Positions 41,301 to 55,800 of a DNA stretch of 64,000 nucleotides are shown in pieces. The stretch covers positions 25,047,821 through 25,111,820 of the forward strand of contig CM067552.1 in assembly GCA_034509755.1 (NCBI GenBank), read 5' to 3'. The notes under the pieces are model-generated. The model saw only the letters and a program-made list of their open reading frames with translations, was not told where the DNA came from and made no database searches. The stretch is from Anisodus tanguticus. Lineage: Eukaryota > Streptophyta > Magnoliopsida > Solanales > Solanaceae. Position 1 is the first letter of the stretch, and each line of letters opens with the position of its first letter. Position numbers and translations under genes: made by a program.

Positions 41301-43656
41301 TTCTAAAAGATCAATCTATAAACTTTTTAGAAAAAATCTTAAGAGCCCGTTTGGTTTGAAATCGGGATAGTATTATAATTTCAAATTTAAAATTATGATT
41401 ATAACCTAAATAACATATCCCGACTTTTATATGAGATAAAATATCTAAATTATAATTTTTAATTTCAATACCGATTTTAGGTAATGTTTATCCGTAAAAC
41501 GGTACGGTTGGGATTTGTATACGTGGTCAAGGGCACGTAGGTCTCAAGTGACTTATTTGGCAAAAAGTGTTAGATAATATACAATGCAAATAAGAATAAT
41601 AAGACAAAAGTTAAGAGATAATTAGTCCGAGCTTGCTATAAGCTTCTTGGCAAAAGCTTCCGAGTAGTATATCCGACTAGTATGAAAGCACCAATATTGA
41701 GAATAATATTGATAAGAGTATTGTAATAGCTTTCATATGATTATTTCACAATAGGATAATGTGTCCTATTTATACTCGAGCTCATGGACACATACCACAC
41801 GATATATGCTCCAACTAGAGTGAATAAAAGTAACAATTCCAATTGTATATATTATTTATAGGTGATATTATATTTCAAAATTTGGAAAAGTACATAAAAT
41901 ATCAACTTAAAGGAGTTTTTTTTATAATTTCATGCAAAAGAGAAATGATTTTTTGCCTCAATATATTAGGCACCTATTCATTTTTATGTAAATATTTTTT
42001 GAGAAAAAACCCTATTAGTCAATCATAATTGAACGCCACTATTTTATATTTTGAATATTCATGAAATGACCAGCTCATTTATACTTGTACATTTAAATCA
42101 AGAGGATTTGTTATATCATTGAAAACTAAAGGAGATATTGTTTTTTCAATCACGAAAAATTAAAGGGCAGTGTGGAGTTTTACACTGGAAAGTAAGTTTT
42201 TCAGTCTCTGAAAAGTATAAAATGTGCTTCTAAAAGATCAATCTATAAACTTTTTAGAAAAAATCTTAAGAGCCCGTTTGGTTTGAAATCGGGATAGTAT
42301 TATAATTTCAAATTTAAAATTATGATTATAACCTAAATAACATATCCCGACTTTTATATGAGATAAAATATCTAAATTATAATTTTTAATTTCAATACTG
42401 ATTTTAGGTAATGTTTATCCGTAAAACGGTACGGTTGGATTTGTATACGTGGTCAAGGGCACGTAGGTCTCAAGTGACTTATTTGGCAAAAAGTGTTAGA
42501 TAATATACAATGCAAATAAGTAATAATAAGACAAAGTTAAGAGATAATTAGTCTGAGCTTGCTATAAGCTTCTTGGCAAAGCTTCCGAGTAGTATATCTG
42601 ACTAGTATGAAAGCACCAATATTGAGAATAATATTGATAAGAGTATTGTAATAGCTTTCATATGATTATTTCACAATAGGATAATGTGTCCTATTTATAC
42701 TCGAGCTCATGGACACATACCACACGATATATGCTCCAACTAGAGTGAATAAAAGTAACAATTCCAATTGTATATATTATTTATAGGTGATATTATATTT
42801 CAAAATTTGGAAAAGTACATAAAATATCAACTTAAAGGAGTTTTTTTTATAATTTCATGCAAAAGAGAAATGATTTTTTGCCTCAATATATTAGGCACCT
42901 ATTCATTTTTATGTAAATATTTTTTGAGAAAAAACCCTATTAGTCAATCATAATTGAACGCCACTATTTTATATTTTGAATATTCATGAAATGACCAGCT
43001 CATTTATACTTGTACATTTAAATCAAGAGGATTTGTTATATCATTGAAAACTAAAGGAGATATTGTTTTTTCAATCACGAAAAATTAAAGGGCATGTGGA
43101 GTTTTACACTGGAAAGTAAGTTTTTCAGTCTCGAAAAGTATAAAATGTGCTTCTAAAAGATCAATCTATAAACTTTTTAGAAAAAATCTTAAGAGCCCGT
43201 TTGGTTTGAAATCGGGATAGTATTATAATTTCAAATTTAAAATTATGATTATAACCTAAATAACATATCCCGACTTTTATATGAGATAAAATATCTAAAT
43301 TATAATTTTTAATTTCAATACCGATTTTAGGTAATGTTTATCCGTAAAACGGTACGGTTGGATTTGTATACGTGGTCAAGGGCACGTAGGTCTCAAGTGA
43401 CTTATTTGGCAAAAAGTGTTAGATAATATACAATGCAAATAAGTAATAATAAGACAAAGTTAAGAGATAATTAGTCCGAGCTTGCTATAAGCTTCTTGGC
43501 AAAGCTTCCGAGTAGTATATCCGACTAGTATGAAAGCACCAATATTGAGAATAATATTGATAAGAGTATTGTAATAGCTTTCATATGATTATTATTTCAC
43601 AATAGGATAATGTGTCCTATTTATACTCGAGCTCATGGACACATACCACACGATAT
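35335..43656 (+). repeat. Array transition zone (units 38-46), mosaic at the CATGGAC/TAC site
   Basis: Reading the C/T site near each monomer end gives T, C, T, C, T, C, C, C, C for units 38 to 46 (T copies near 36241, 38090 and 39936). To the left all units except unit 2 are C; to the right all are T. Units 38, 41 and 44 also share an extra A in the HindIII doublet (GGCAAAAGCTT, near 36111, 38879 and 41649). Unit 42 (39035-39953, 919 bp, the shortest) has lost five bases in ACGGTACGGTTGG near 39656. The alternation suggests past unequal exchange between two subtypes, possibly with a short-lived two-unit or three-unit repeat register. Confidence 0.75.
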
Positions 43657-46600
43657 ATGCTCCAACTAGAGTGAATAAAAGTAACAATTCCAATTGTATA
43701 TATTATTTATAGGTGATATTATATTTCAAAATTTGGAAAAGTACATAAAATATCAACTTAAAGGAGTTTTTTTTATAATTTCATGCAAAAGAGAAATGAT
43801 TTTTTGCCTCAATATATTAGGCACCTATTCATTTTTATGTAAATATTTTTTGAGAAAAAACCCTATTAGTCAATCATAATTGAACGCCACTATTTTATAT
43901 TTTGAATATTCATGAAATGACCAGCTCATTTATACTTGTACATTTAAATCAAGAGGATTTGTTATATCATTGAAAACTAAAGGAGATATTGTTTTTTCAA
44001 TCACGAAAAATTAAAGGGCGGTGTGGAGTTTTACACTGAAAGTAAGTTTTTCGGTCTCGAAAAGTATAAAATGTGCTTTTAAAAGATCAATCTATAAAAT
44101 TTTAGAAAAAATCTTAAGAGCCCGTTTGGTTTGAAATCGGGATAGTATTATAATTTCAAATTTAAAATTATGATTATAACCTAAATAACATTTCCCGACT
44201 TTTATATGAGATAAAATATCTAAATTATAATTTTTAATTTCAATACCGATTTTAGGTAATGTTTATCCGTAAAACGGTACGGTTGGATTTGTATACGTGG
44301 TCAAGGGCACGTAGGTCTCAAGTGACTTATTTGGCAAAAAGTGTTAGATAATATACAATGCAAATAAGTAATAATAAGACAAAGTTAAGAGATAATTAGT
44401 CTGAGCTTGCTATAAGCTTCTTGGCAAAGCTTCCGAGTAGTATATCTGACTAGTATGAAAGCACCAATATTGAGAATAATATTGATAAGAGTATTGTAAT
44501 AGCTTTCATATGATTATTTCACAATAGGATAATGTGTCCTATTTATACTCGAGCTCATGGATACATACCACACGATATATGCTCCAACTAGAGTGAATAA
44601 AAGTAACAATTCCAATTGTATATATTATTTATAGGTGATATTATATTTCAAAATTTGGAAAAGTACATAAAATATCAACTTAAAGGAGTTTTTTTTATAA
44701 TTTCATGCAAAAGAGAAATGATTTTTTGCCTCAATATATTAGGCACCTATTCATTTTTATGTAAATATTTTTTGAGAAAAAACCCTATTAGTCAATCATA
44801 ATTGAACGCCACTATTTTATATTTTGAATATTCATGAAATGACCAGCTCATTTATACTTGTACATTTAAATCAAGAGGATTTGTTATATCATTGAAAACT
44901 AAAGGAGATATTGTTTTTTCAATCACGAAAAATTAAAGGGCAGGTGGAGTTTTACACTTTGGAAAGTAAGTTTTTCAGTCTCGAAAAGTATAAAATGTGC
45001 TTCTAAAAGATCAATCTATAAACTTTTTAGAAAAAATCTTAAGAGCCCGTTTGGTTTGAAATCGGGATAGTATTATAATTTCAAATTTAAAATTATGATT
45101 ATAACCTAAATAACATATCCCGACTTTTATATGAGATAAAATATCTAAATTATAATTTTTAATTTCAATACCGATTTTAGGTAATGTTTATCCGTAAAAC
45201 GGTACGGTTGGATTTGTATACGTGGTCAAGGGCACGTAGGTCTCAAGTGACTTATTTGGCAAAAAGTGTTAGATAATATACAATGCAAATAAGTAATAAT
45301 AAGACAAAGTTAAGAGATAATTAGTCCGAGCTTGCTATAAGCTTCTTGGCAAAGCTTCCGAGTAGTATATCTGACTAGTATGAAAGCACCAATATTGAGA
45401 ATAATATTGATAAGAGTATTGTAATAGCTTTCATATGATTATTTCACAATAGGATAATGTGTCCTATTTATACTCGAGCTCATGGATACATACCACACGA
45501 TATATGCTCCAACTAGAGTGAATAAAAGTAACAATTCCAATTGTATATATTATTTATAGGTGATATTATATTTCAAAATTTGGAAAAGTACATAAAATAT
45601 CAACTTAAAGGAGTTTTTTTTATAATTTCATGCAAAAGAGAAATGATTTTTTGCCTCAATATATTAGGCACCTATTCATTTTTATGTAAATATTTTTTGA
45701 GAAAAAACCCTATTAGTCAATCATAATTGAACGCCACTATTTTATATTTTGAATATTCATGAAATGACCAGCTCATTTATACTTGTACATTTAAATCAAG
45801 AGGATTTGTTATATCATTGAAAACTAAAGGAGATATTGTTTTTTCAATCACGAAAAATTAAAGGGCAGGTGGAGTTTTACACCGGAAAGTAAGTTTTTCA
45901 GTCTCTCCGAAAAGTATAAAATGTGCTTCTAAAAGATCAATCTATAAACTTTTTAGAAAAAATCTTAAGAGCCCGTTTGGTTTGAAATCGGGATAGTATT
46001 ATAATTTCAAATTTAAAATTATGATTATAACCTAAATAACATATCCCGACTTTTATATGAGATAAAATATCTAAATTATAATTTTTAATTTCAATACCGA
46101 TTTTAGTAATGTTTATCCGTAAAACGGTACGGTTGGATTTGTATACGTGGTCAAGGGCACGTAGGTCTCAAGTGACTTATTTGGCAAAAAGTGTTAGATA
46201 ATATACAATGCAAATAAGTAATAATAAGACAAAGTTAAGAGATAATTAGTCTGAGCTTGCTATAAGCTTCTTGGCAAAGCTTCCGAGTAGTATATCTGAC
46301 TAGTATGAAAGCACCAATATTGAGAATAATATTGATAAGAGTATTGTAATAGCTTTCATATGATTATTTCACAATAGGATAATGTGTCCTATTTATACTC
46401 GAGCTCATGGATACATACCACACGATATATGCTCCAACTAGAGTGAATAAAAGTAACAATTCCAATTGTATATATTATTTATAGGTGATATTATATTTCA
46501 AAATTTGGAAAAGTACATAAAATATCAACTTAAAGGAGTTTTTTTTATAATTTCATGCAAAAGAGAAATGATTTTTTGCCTCAATATATTAGGCACCTAT

Positions 46601-49600
46601 TATTTTTTATGTAAATATTTTTTGAGAAAAAACCCTATTAGTCAATCATAATTGAACGCCACTATTTTATATTTTGAATATTCATGAAATGACCAGCTCA
46701 TTTATACTTGTACATTTAAATCAAGAGGATTTGTTATATCATTGAAAACTAAAGGAGATATTGTTTTTTCAATCACGAAAAATTAAAGGGCAGGTGGAGT
46801 TTTACACTGGAAAGTAAGTTTTTCAGTCTCTGAAAAGTATAAAATGTGCTTCTAAAAGATCAATCTATAAACTTTTTAGAAAAAATCTTAAGAGCCCGTT
46901 TGGTTTGAAATCGGGATAGTATTATAATTTCAAATTTAAAATTATGATTATAACCTAAATAACATATCCCGACTTTTATATGAGATAAAATATCTAAATT
47001 ATAATTTTTAATTTCAATACTGATTTTAGGTAATGTTTATCCGTAAAACGGTACGGTTGGATTTGTATACGTGGTCAAGGGCACGTAGGTCTCAAGTGAC
47101 TTATTTGCAAAAAGTGTTAGATAATATACAATGCAAATAAGTAATAATAAGACAAAGTTAAGAGATAATTAGTCTGAGCTTGCTATAAGCTTCTTGGCAA
47201 AGCTTCCGAGTAGTATATCTGACTAGTATGAAAGCACCAATATTGAGAATAATATTGATAAGAGTATTGTAATAGCTTTCATATGATTATTTCACAATAG
47301 GATAATGTGTCCTATTTATACTCGAGCTCATGGATACATACCACACGATATATGCTCCAACTAGAGTGAATAAAAGTAACAATTCCAATTGTATATATTA
47401 TTTATAGGTGATATTATATTTCAAAATTTGGAAAAGTACATAAAATATCAACTTAAAGGAGTTTTTTTTATAATTTCATGCAAAAGAGAAATGATTTTTT
47501 GCCTCAATATATTAGGCACCTATTCATTTTTATGTAAATATTTTTTGAGAAAAAACCCTATTAGTCAATCATAATTGAACGCCACTATTTTATATTTTGA
47601 ATATTCATGAAATGACCAGCTCATTTATACTTGTACATTTAAATCAAGAGGATTTGTTATATCATTGAAAACTAAAGGAGATATTGTTTTTTCAATCACG
47701 AAAAATTAAAGGGCAGGTGGAGTTTTACACTTTGGAAAGTAAGTTTTTCAGTCTCGAAAAGTATAAAATGTGCTTCTAAAAGATCAATCTATAAACTTTT
47801 TAGAAAAAATCTTAAGAGCCCGTTTGGTTTGAAATCGGGATAGTATTATAATTTCAAATTTAAAATTATGATTATAACCTAAATAACATATCCCGACTTT
47901 TATATGAGATAAAATATCTAAATTATAATTTTTAATTTCAATACCGATTTTAGGTAATGTTTATCCGTAAAACGGTACGGTTGGATTTGTATACGTGGTC
48001 AAGGGCACGTAGGTCTCAAGTGACTTATTTGGCAAAAAGTGTTAGATAATATACAATGCAAATAAGTAATAATAAGACAAAGTTAAGAGATAATTAGTCG
48101 AGCTATAAGCTTCTTGGCAAAGCTTCCGAGTAGTATATCTGACTAGTATGAAAGCACCAATATTGAGAATAATATTGATAAGAGTATTGTAATAGCTTTC
48201 ATATGATTATTTCACAATAGGATAATGTGTCCTATTTATACTCGAGCTCATGGATACATACCACACGATATATGCTCCAACTAGAGTGAATAAAAGTAAC
48301 AATTCCAATTGTATATATTATTTATAGGTGATATTATATTTCAAAATTTGGAAAAGTACATAAAATATCAACTTAAAGGAGTTTTTTTTATAATTTCATG
48401 CAAAAGAGAAATGATTTTTTGCCTCAATATATTAGGCACCTATTCATTTTTATGTAAATATTTTTTGAGAAAAAACCCTATTAGTCAATCATAATTGAAC
48501 GCCACTATTTTATATTTTGAATATTCATGAAATGACCAGCTCATTTATACTTGTACATTTAAATCAAGAGGATTTGTTATATCATTGAAAACTAAAGGAG
48601 ATATTGTTTTTTCAATCACGAAAAATTAAAGGGCAGGGAGGAGTTTTACACTGGAAAGTAAGTTTTTCAGTCTCGAAAAGTATAAAATGTGCTTCTAAAA
48701 GATCAATCTATAAACTTTTTAGAAAAAATCTTAAGAGCCCGTTTGGTTTGAAATCGGGATAGTATTATAATTTCAAATTTAAAATTATGATTATAACCTA
48801 AATAACATATCCCGACTTTTATATGAGATAAAATATCTAAATTATAATTTTTAATTTCAATACCGATTTTAGGTAATGTTTATCCGTAAAAAACGTACGG
48901 TTGGATTGTATACGTGGTCAAGGGCACGTAGGTCTCAAGTGACTTATTTGGCAAAAAGTGTTAGATAATATACAATGCAAATAAGTAATAATAAGACAAA
49001 GTTAAGAGATAATTAGTCCGAGCTTGCTATAAGCTTCTTGGCAAAGCTTCCGAGTAGTATATCTGACTAGTATGAAAGCACCAATATTGAGAATAATATT
49101 GATAAGAGTATTGTAATAGCTTTCATATGATTATTTCACAATAGGATAATGTGTCCTATTTATACTCGAGCTCATGGATACATACCACACGATATATGCT
49201 CCAACTAGAGTGAATAAAAGTAACAATTCCAATTGTATATATTATTTATAGGTGATATTATATTTCAAAATTTGGAAAAGTACATAAAATATCAACTTAA
49301 AGGAGTTTTTTTTATAATTTCATGCAAAAGAGAAATGATTTTTTGCCTCAATATATTAGGCACCTATTCATTTTTATGTAAATATTTTTTGAGAAAAAAC
49401 CCTATTAGTCAATCATAATTGAACGCCACTATTTTATATTTTGAATATTCATGAAATGACCAGCTCATTTATACTTGTACATTTAAATCAAGAGGATTTG
49501 TTATATCATTGAAAACTAAAGGAGATATTGTTTTTTCAATCACGAAAAATTAAAGGGCGGTGGAGTTTTACACTTTGGAAAGTAAGTTTTTCGGTCTCGA

Positions 49601-51960
49601 AAAGTATAAAATGTGCTTCTAAAAGATCAATCTATAAACTTTTTAGAAAAAATCTTAAGAGCCCGTTTGGTTTGAAATCGGGATAGTATTATAATTTCAA
49701 ATTTAAAATTATGATTATAACCTAAATAACATATCCCGACTTTTATATGAGATAAAATATCTAAATTATAATTTTTAATTTCAATACTGATTTTAGGTAA
49801 TGTTTATCCGTAAAACGGTACGGTTGGATTTGTATACGTGGTCAAGGGCACGTAGGTCTCAAGTGACTTATTTGGCAAAAAGTGTTAGATAATATACAAT
49901 GCAAATAAGTAATAATAAGACAAAGTTAAGAGATAATTAGTCGAGCTTGCTATAAGCTTCTTGGCAAAGCTTCCGAGTAGTATATCTGACTAGTATGAAA
50001 GCACCAATATTGAGAATAATATTGATAAGAGTATTGTAATAGCTTTCATATGATTATTTCACAATAGGATAATGTGTCCTATTTATACTCGAGCTCATGG
50101 ATACATACCACACGATATATGCTCCAACTAGAGTGAATAAAAGTAACAATTCCAATTGTATATATTATTTATAGGTGATATTATATTTCAAAATTTGGAA
50201 AAGTACATAAAATATCAACTTAAAGGAGTTTTTTTTATAATTTCATGCAAAAGAGAAATGATTTTTTGCCTCAATATATTAGGCACCTATTCATTTTTAT
50301 GTAAATATTTTTTGAGAAAAAACCCTATTAGTCAATCATAATTGAACGCCACTATTTTATATTTTGAATATTCATGAAATGACCAGCTCATTTATACTTG
50401 TACATTTAAATCAAGAGGATTTGTTATATCATTGAAAACTAAAGGAGATATTGTTTTTTCAATCACGAAAAATTAAAGGGCGGGTGGAGTTTTACACTTT
50501 GGAAAGTAAGTTTTTCGTCTCGAAAAGTATAAAATGTGCTTCTAAAAGATCAATCTATAAACTTTTTAGAAAAAATCTTAAGAGCCCGTTTGGTTTGAAA
50601 TCGGGATAGTATTATAATTTCAAATTTAAAATTATGATTATAACCTAAATAACATATCCCGACTTTTATATGAGATAAAATATCTAAATTATAATTTTTA
50701 ATTTCAATACTGATTTTAGGTAATGTTTATCCGTAAAACGGTACGGTTGGATTTGTATACGTGGTCAAGGGCACGTAGGTCTCAAGTGACTTATTTGGCA
50801 AAAAGTGTTAGATAATATACAATGCAAATAAGTAATAATAAGACAAAGTTAAGAGATAATTAGTCGAGCTTGCTATAAGCTTCTTGGCAAAGCTTCCGAG
50901 TAGTATATCGACTAGTATGAAAGCACCAATATTGAGAATAATATTGATAAGAGTATTGTAATAGCTTTCATATGATTATTTCACAATAGGATAATGTGTC
51001 CTATTTATACTCGAGCTCATGGATACATACCACACGATATATGCTCCAACTAGAGTGAATAAAAGTAACAATTCCAATTGTATATATTATTTATAGGTGA
51101 TATTATATTTCAAAATTTGGAAAAGTACATAAAATATCAACTTAAAGGAGTTTTTTTTATAATTTCATGCAAAAGAGAAATGATTTTTTGCCTCAATATA
51201 TTAGGCACCTATTCATTTTTATGTAAATATTTTTTGAGAAAAAACCCTATTAGTCAATCATAATTGAACGCCACTATTTTATATTTTGAATATTCATGAA
51301 ATGACCAGCTCATTTATACTTGTACATTTAAATCAAGAGGATTTGTTATATCATTGAAAACTAAAGGAGATATTGTTTTTTCAATCACGAAAAATTAAAG
51401 GGCGGTGGAGTTTTACACTTTGGAAAGTAAGTTTTTCAGTCTCGAAAAGTATAAAATGTGCTTCTAAAAGATCAATCTATAAACTTTTTAGAAAAAATCT
51501 TAAGAGCCCGTTTGGTTTGAAATCGGGATAGTATTATAATTTCAAATTTAAAATTATGATTATAACCTAAATAACATATCCCGACTTTTATATGAGATAA
51601 ATATCTAAATTATAATTTTTAATTTCAATACGATTTTAGGTAATGTTTATCCGTAAAACGGTACGGTTGGATTTGTATACGTGGTCAAGGGCACGTAGGT
51701 CTCAAGTGACTTATTTGGCAAAAAGTGTTAGATAATATACAATGCAAATAAGTAATAATAAGACAAAGTTAAGAGATAATTAGTCGAGCTTGCTATAAGC
51801 TTCTTGGCAAAGCTTCCGAGTAGTATATCGACTAGTATGAAAGCACCAATATTGAGAATAATATTGATAAGAGTATTGTAATAGCTTTCATATGATTATT
51901 TCACAATAGGATAATGTGTCCTATTTATACTCGAGCTCATGGATACATACCACACGATAT

Positions 51961-52883
51961 ATGCTCCAACTAGAGTGAATAAAAGTAACAATTCCAATTG
52001 TATATATTATTTATAGGTGATATTATATTTCAAAATTTGGAAAAGTACATAAAATATCAACTTAAAGGAGACTTTTTTATAATTTCATGCAAAAGAGAAC
52101 GATTTTTTGCCTCAATATATTAGGCACCTATACATTTTTATGTAAATATTTTTTGAGAAAAAACCCTATTAGTCAATCATAATTGAACGCCACTATTTTA
52201 TATTTTGAATATTCATGAAATGACCAGCTCATTTATACTTGTACATTTAAATCAAGAGGATTTGTTATATCATTGAAAACTAAAGGAGATATTGTTTTTT
52301 CAATCACGAAAAATTAAAGGGCGGGTGGAGTTTTACACTTTGGAAAGTAAGTTTTTCGGTCTCGAAAAGTATAAAATGTGCTTCTAAAAGATCAATCTAT
52401 AAACTTTTTAGAAAAAATCTTAAGAGCCCGTTTGGTTTGAAATCGGGATAGTATTATAATTTCAAATTTAAAATTATGATTATAACCTAAATAACATATC
52501 CCGACTTTTATATGAGATAAAATATCTAAATTATAATTTTTAATTTCAATACGATTTTAGGTAATGTTTATCCGTAAAACGGTACGGTTGGATTTGTATA
52601 CGTGGTCAAGGGCACGTAGGTCTCAAGTGACTTATTTGGCAAAAAGTGTTAGATAATATACAATGCAAATAAGTAATAATAAGACAAAGTTAAGAGATAA
52701 TTAGTCTGAGCTTGCTATAAGCTTCTTGGCAAAGCTTCCGAGTAGTATATCTGACTAGTATGAAAGCACCAATATTGAGAATAATATTGATAAGAGTATT
52801 GTAATAGCTTTCATATGATTATTTCACAATAGGATAATGTGTCCTATTTATACTCGAGCTCATGGATACATACCACACGATAT
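51961..52883 (+). repeat. Unit 56, variant copy with several clustered changes
   Basis: Three differences lie within about 70 bases: GGAGACTTTTTTATAA replaces the usual GGAG plus T8 near 52068, GAGAACGATT replaces GAGAAATGATT near 52096, and CCTATACATTT replaces CCTATTCATTT near 52128. The last change recurs in unit 60 (near 55828), so a patch may have been exchanged between them. Confidence 0.75.
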
Positions 52884-55800
52884 ATGCTCCAACTAGAGTG
52901 AATAAAAGTAACAATTCCAATTGTATATATTATTTATAGGTGATATTATATTTCAAAATTTGGAAAAGTACATAAAATATCAACTTAAAGGAGTTTTTTT
53001 TATAATTTCATGCAAAAGAGAAATGATTTTTTGCCTCAATATATTAGGCACCTATTCATTTTTATGTAAATATTTTTTGAGAAAAAACCCTATTAGTCAA
53101 TCATAATTGAACGCCACTATTTTATATTTTGAATATTCATGAAATGACCAGCTCATTTATACTTGTACATTTAAATCAAGAGGATTTGTTATATCATTGA
53201 AAACTAAAGGAGATATTGTTTTTTCAATCACGAAAAATTAAAGGGCGGGTGGAGTTTTACACTTTGGAAAGTAAGTTTTTCGGTCTCGAAAAGTATAAAA
53301 TGTGCTTCTAAAAGATCAATCTATAAACTTTTTAGAAAAAATCTTAAGAGCCCGTTTGGTTTGAAATCGGGATAGTATTATAATTTCAAATTTAAAATTA
53401 TGATTATAACCTAAATAACATATCCCGACTTTTATATGAGATAAAATATCTAAATTATAATTTTTAATTTCAATACTGATTTTAGGTAATGTTTATCCGT
53501 AAAACGGTACGGTTGGATTTGTATACGTGGTCAAGGGCACGTAGGTCTCAAGTGACTTATTTGGCAAAAAGTGTTAGATAATATACAATGCAAATAAGTA
53601 ATAATAAGACAAAGTTAAGAGATAATTAGTCTGAGCTTGCTATAAGCTTCTTGGCAAAGCTTCCGAGTAGTATATCTGACTAGTATGAAAGCACCAATAT
53701 TGAGAATAATATTGATAAGAGTATTGTAATAGCTTTCATATGATTATTTCACAATAGGATAATGTGTCCTATTTATACTCGAGCTCATGGATACATACCA
53801 CACGATATATGCTCCAACTAGAGTGAATAAAAGTAACAATTCCAATTGTATATATTATTTATAGGTGATATTATATTTCAAAATTTGGAAAAGTACATAA
53901 AATATCAACTTAAAGGAGTTTTTTTTTATAATTTCATGCAAAAGAGAAATGATTTTTTGCCTCAATATATTAGGCACCTATTCATTTTTATGTAAATATT
54001 TTTTGAGAAAAAACCCTATTAGTCAATCATAATTGAACGCCACTATTTTATATTTTGAATATTCATGAAATGACCAGCTCATTTATACTTGTACATTTAA
54101 ATCAAGAGGATTTGTTATATCATTGAAAACTAAAGGAGATATTGTTTTTTCAATCACGAAAAATTAAAGGGCGGGTGGAGTTTTACACTTGGAAAGTAAG
54201 TTTTTCGGTCTACGAAAAGTATAAAATGTGCTTCTAAAAGATCAATCTATAAACTTTTTAGAAAAAATCTTAAGAGCCCGTTTGGTTTGAAATCGGGATA
54301 GTATTATAATTTCAAATTTAAAATTATGATTATAACCTAAATAACATATCCCGACTTTTATATGAGATAAAATATCTAAATTATAATTTTTAATTTCAAT
54401 ACGATTTTAGGTAATGTTTATCCGTAAAAAAACGGTACGGTTGGATTTGTATACGTGGTCAAGGGCACGTAGGTCTCAAGTGACTTATTTGGCAAAAAGT
54501 GTTAGATAATATACAATGCAAATAAGTAATAATAAGACAAAGTTAAGAGATAATTAGTCTGAGCTTGCTATAAGCTTCTTGGCAAAGCTTCCGAGTAGTA
54601 TATCGACTAGTATGAAAGCACCAATATTGAGAATAATATTGATAAGAGTATTGTAATAGCTTTCATATGATTATTTCACAATAGGATAATGTGTCCTATT
54701 TATACTCGAGCTCATGGATACATACCACACGATATATGCTCCAACTAGAGTGAATAAAAGTAACAATTCCAATTGTATATATTATTTATAGGTGATATTA
54801 TATTTCAAAATTTGGAAAAGTACATAAAATATCAACTTAAAGGAGTTTTTTTTATAATTTCATGCAAAAGAGAAATGATTTTTTGCCTCAATATATTAGG
54901 CACCTATTCATTTTTATGTAAATATTTTTTGAGAAAAAACCCTATTAGTCAATCATAATTGAACGCCACTATTTTATATTTTGAATATTCATGAAATGAC
55001 CAGCTCATTTATACTTGTACATTTAAATCAAGAGGATTTGTTATATCATTGAAAACTAAAGGAGATATTGTTTTTTCAATCACGAAAAATTAAAGGGCGG
55101 TGTGGAGTTTTACCTTTGGAAAGTAAGTTTTTCGGTCTACGAAAAGTATAAAATGTGCTTCTAAAAGATCAATCTATAAACTTTTTAGAAAAAATCTTAA
55201 GAGCCCGTTTGGTTTGAAATCGGGATAGTATTATAATTTCAAATTTAAAATTATGATTATAACCTAAATAACATATCCCGACTTTTATATGAGATAAAAT
55301 ATCTAAATTATAATTTTTAATTTCAATACGATTTTAGGTAATGTTTATCCGTAAAACGGTACGGTTGGATTTGTATACGTGGTCAAGGGCACGTAGGTCT
55401 CAAGTGACTTATTTGGCAAAAAGTGTTAGATAATATACAATGCAAATAAGTAATAATAAGACAAAGTTAAGAGATAATTAGTCGAGCTTGCTATAAGCTT
55501 CTTGGCAAAGCTTCCGAGTAGTATATCGACTAGTATGAAAGCACCAATATTGAGAATAATATTGATAAGAGTATTGTAATAGCTTTCATATGATTATTTC
55601 ACAATAGGATAATGTGTCCTATTTATACTCGAGCTCATGGATACATACCACACGATATATGCTCCAACTAGAGTGAATAAAAGTAACAATTCCAATTGTA
55701 TATATTATTTATAGGTGATATTATATTTCAAAATTTGGAAAAGTACATAAAATATCAACTTAAAGGAGTTTTTTTTATAATTTCATGCAAAAGAGAAATG

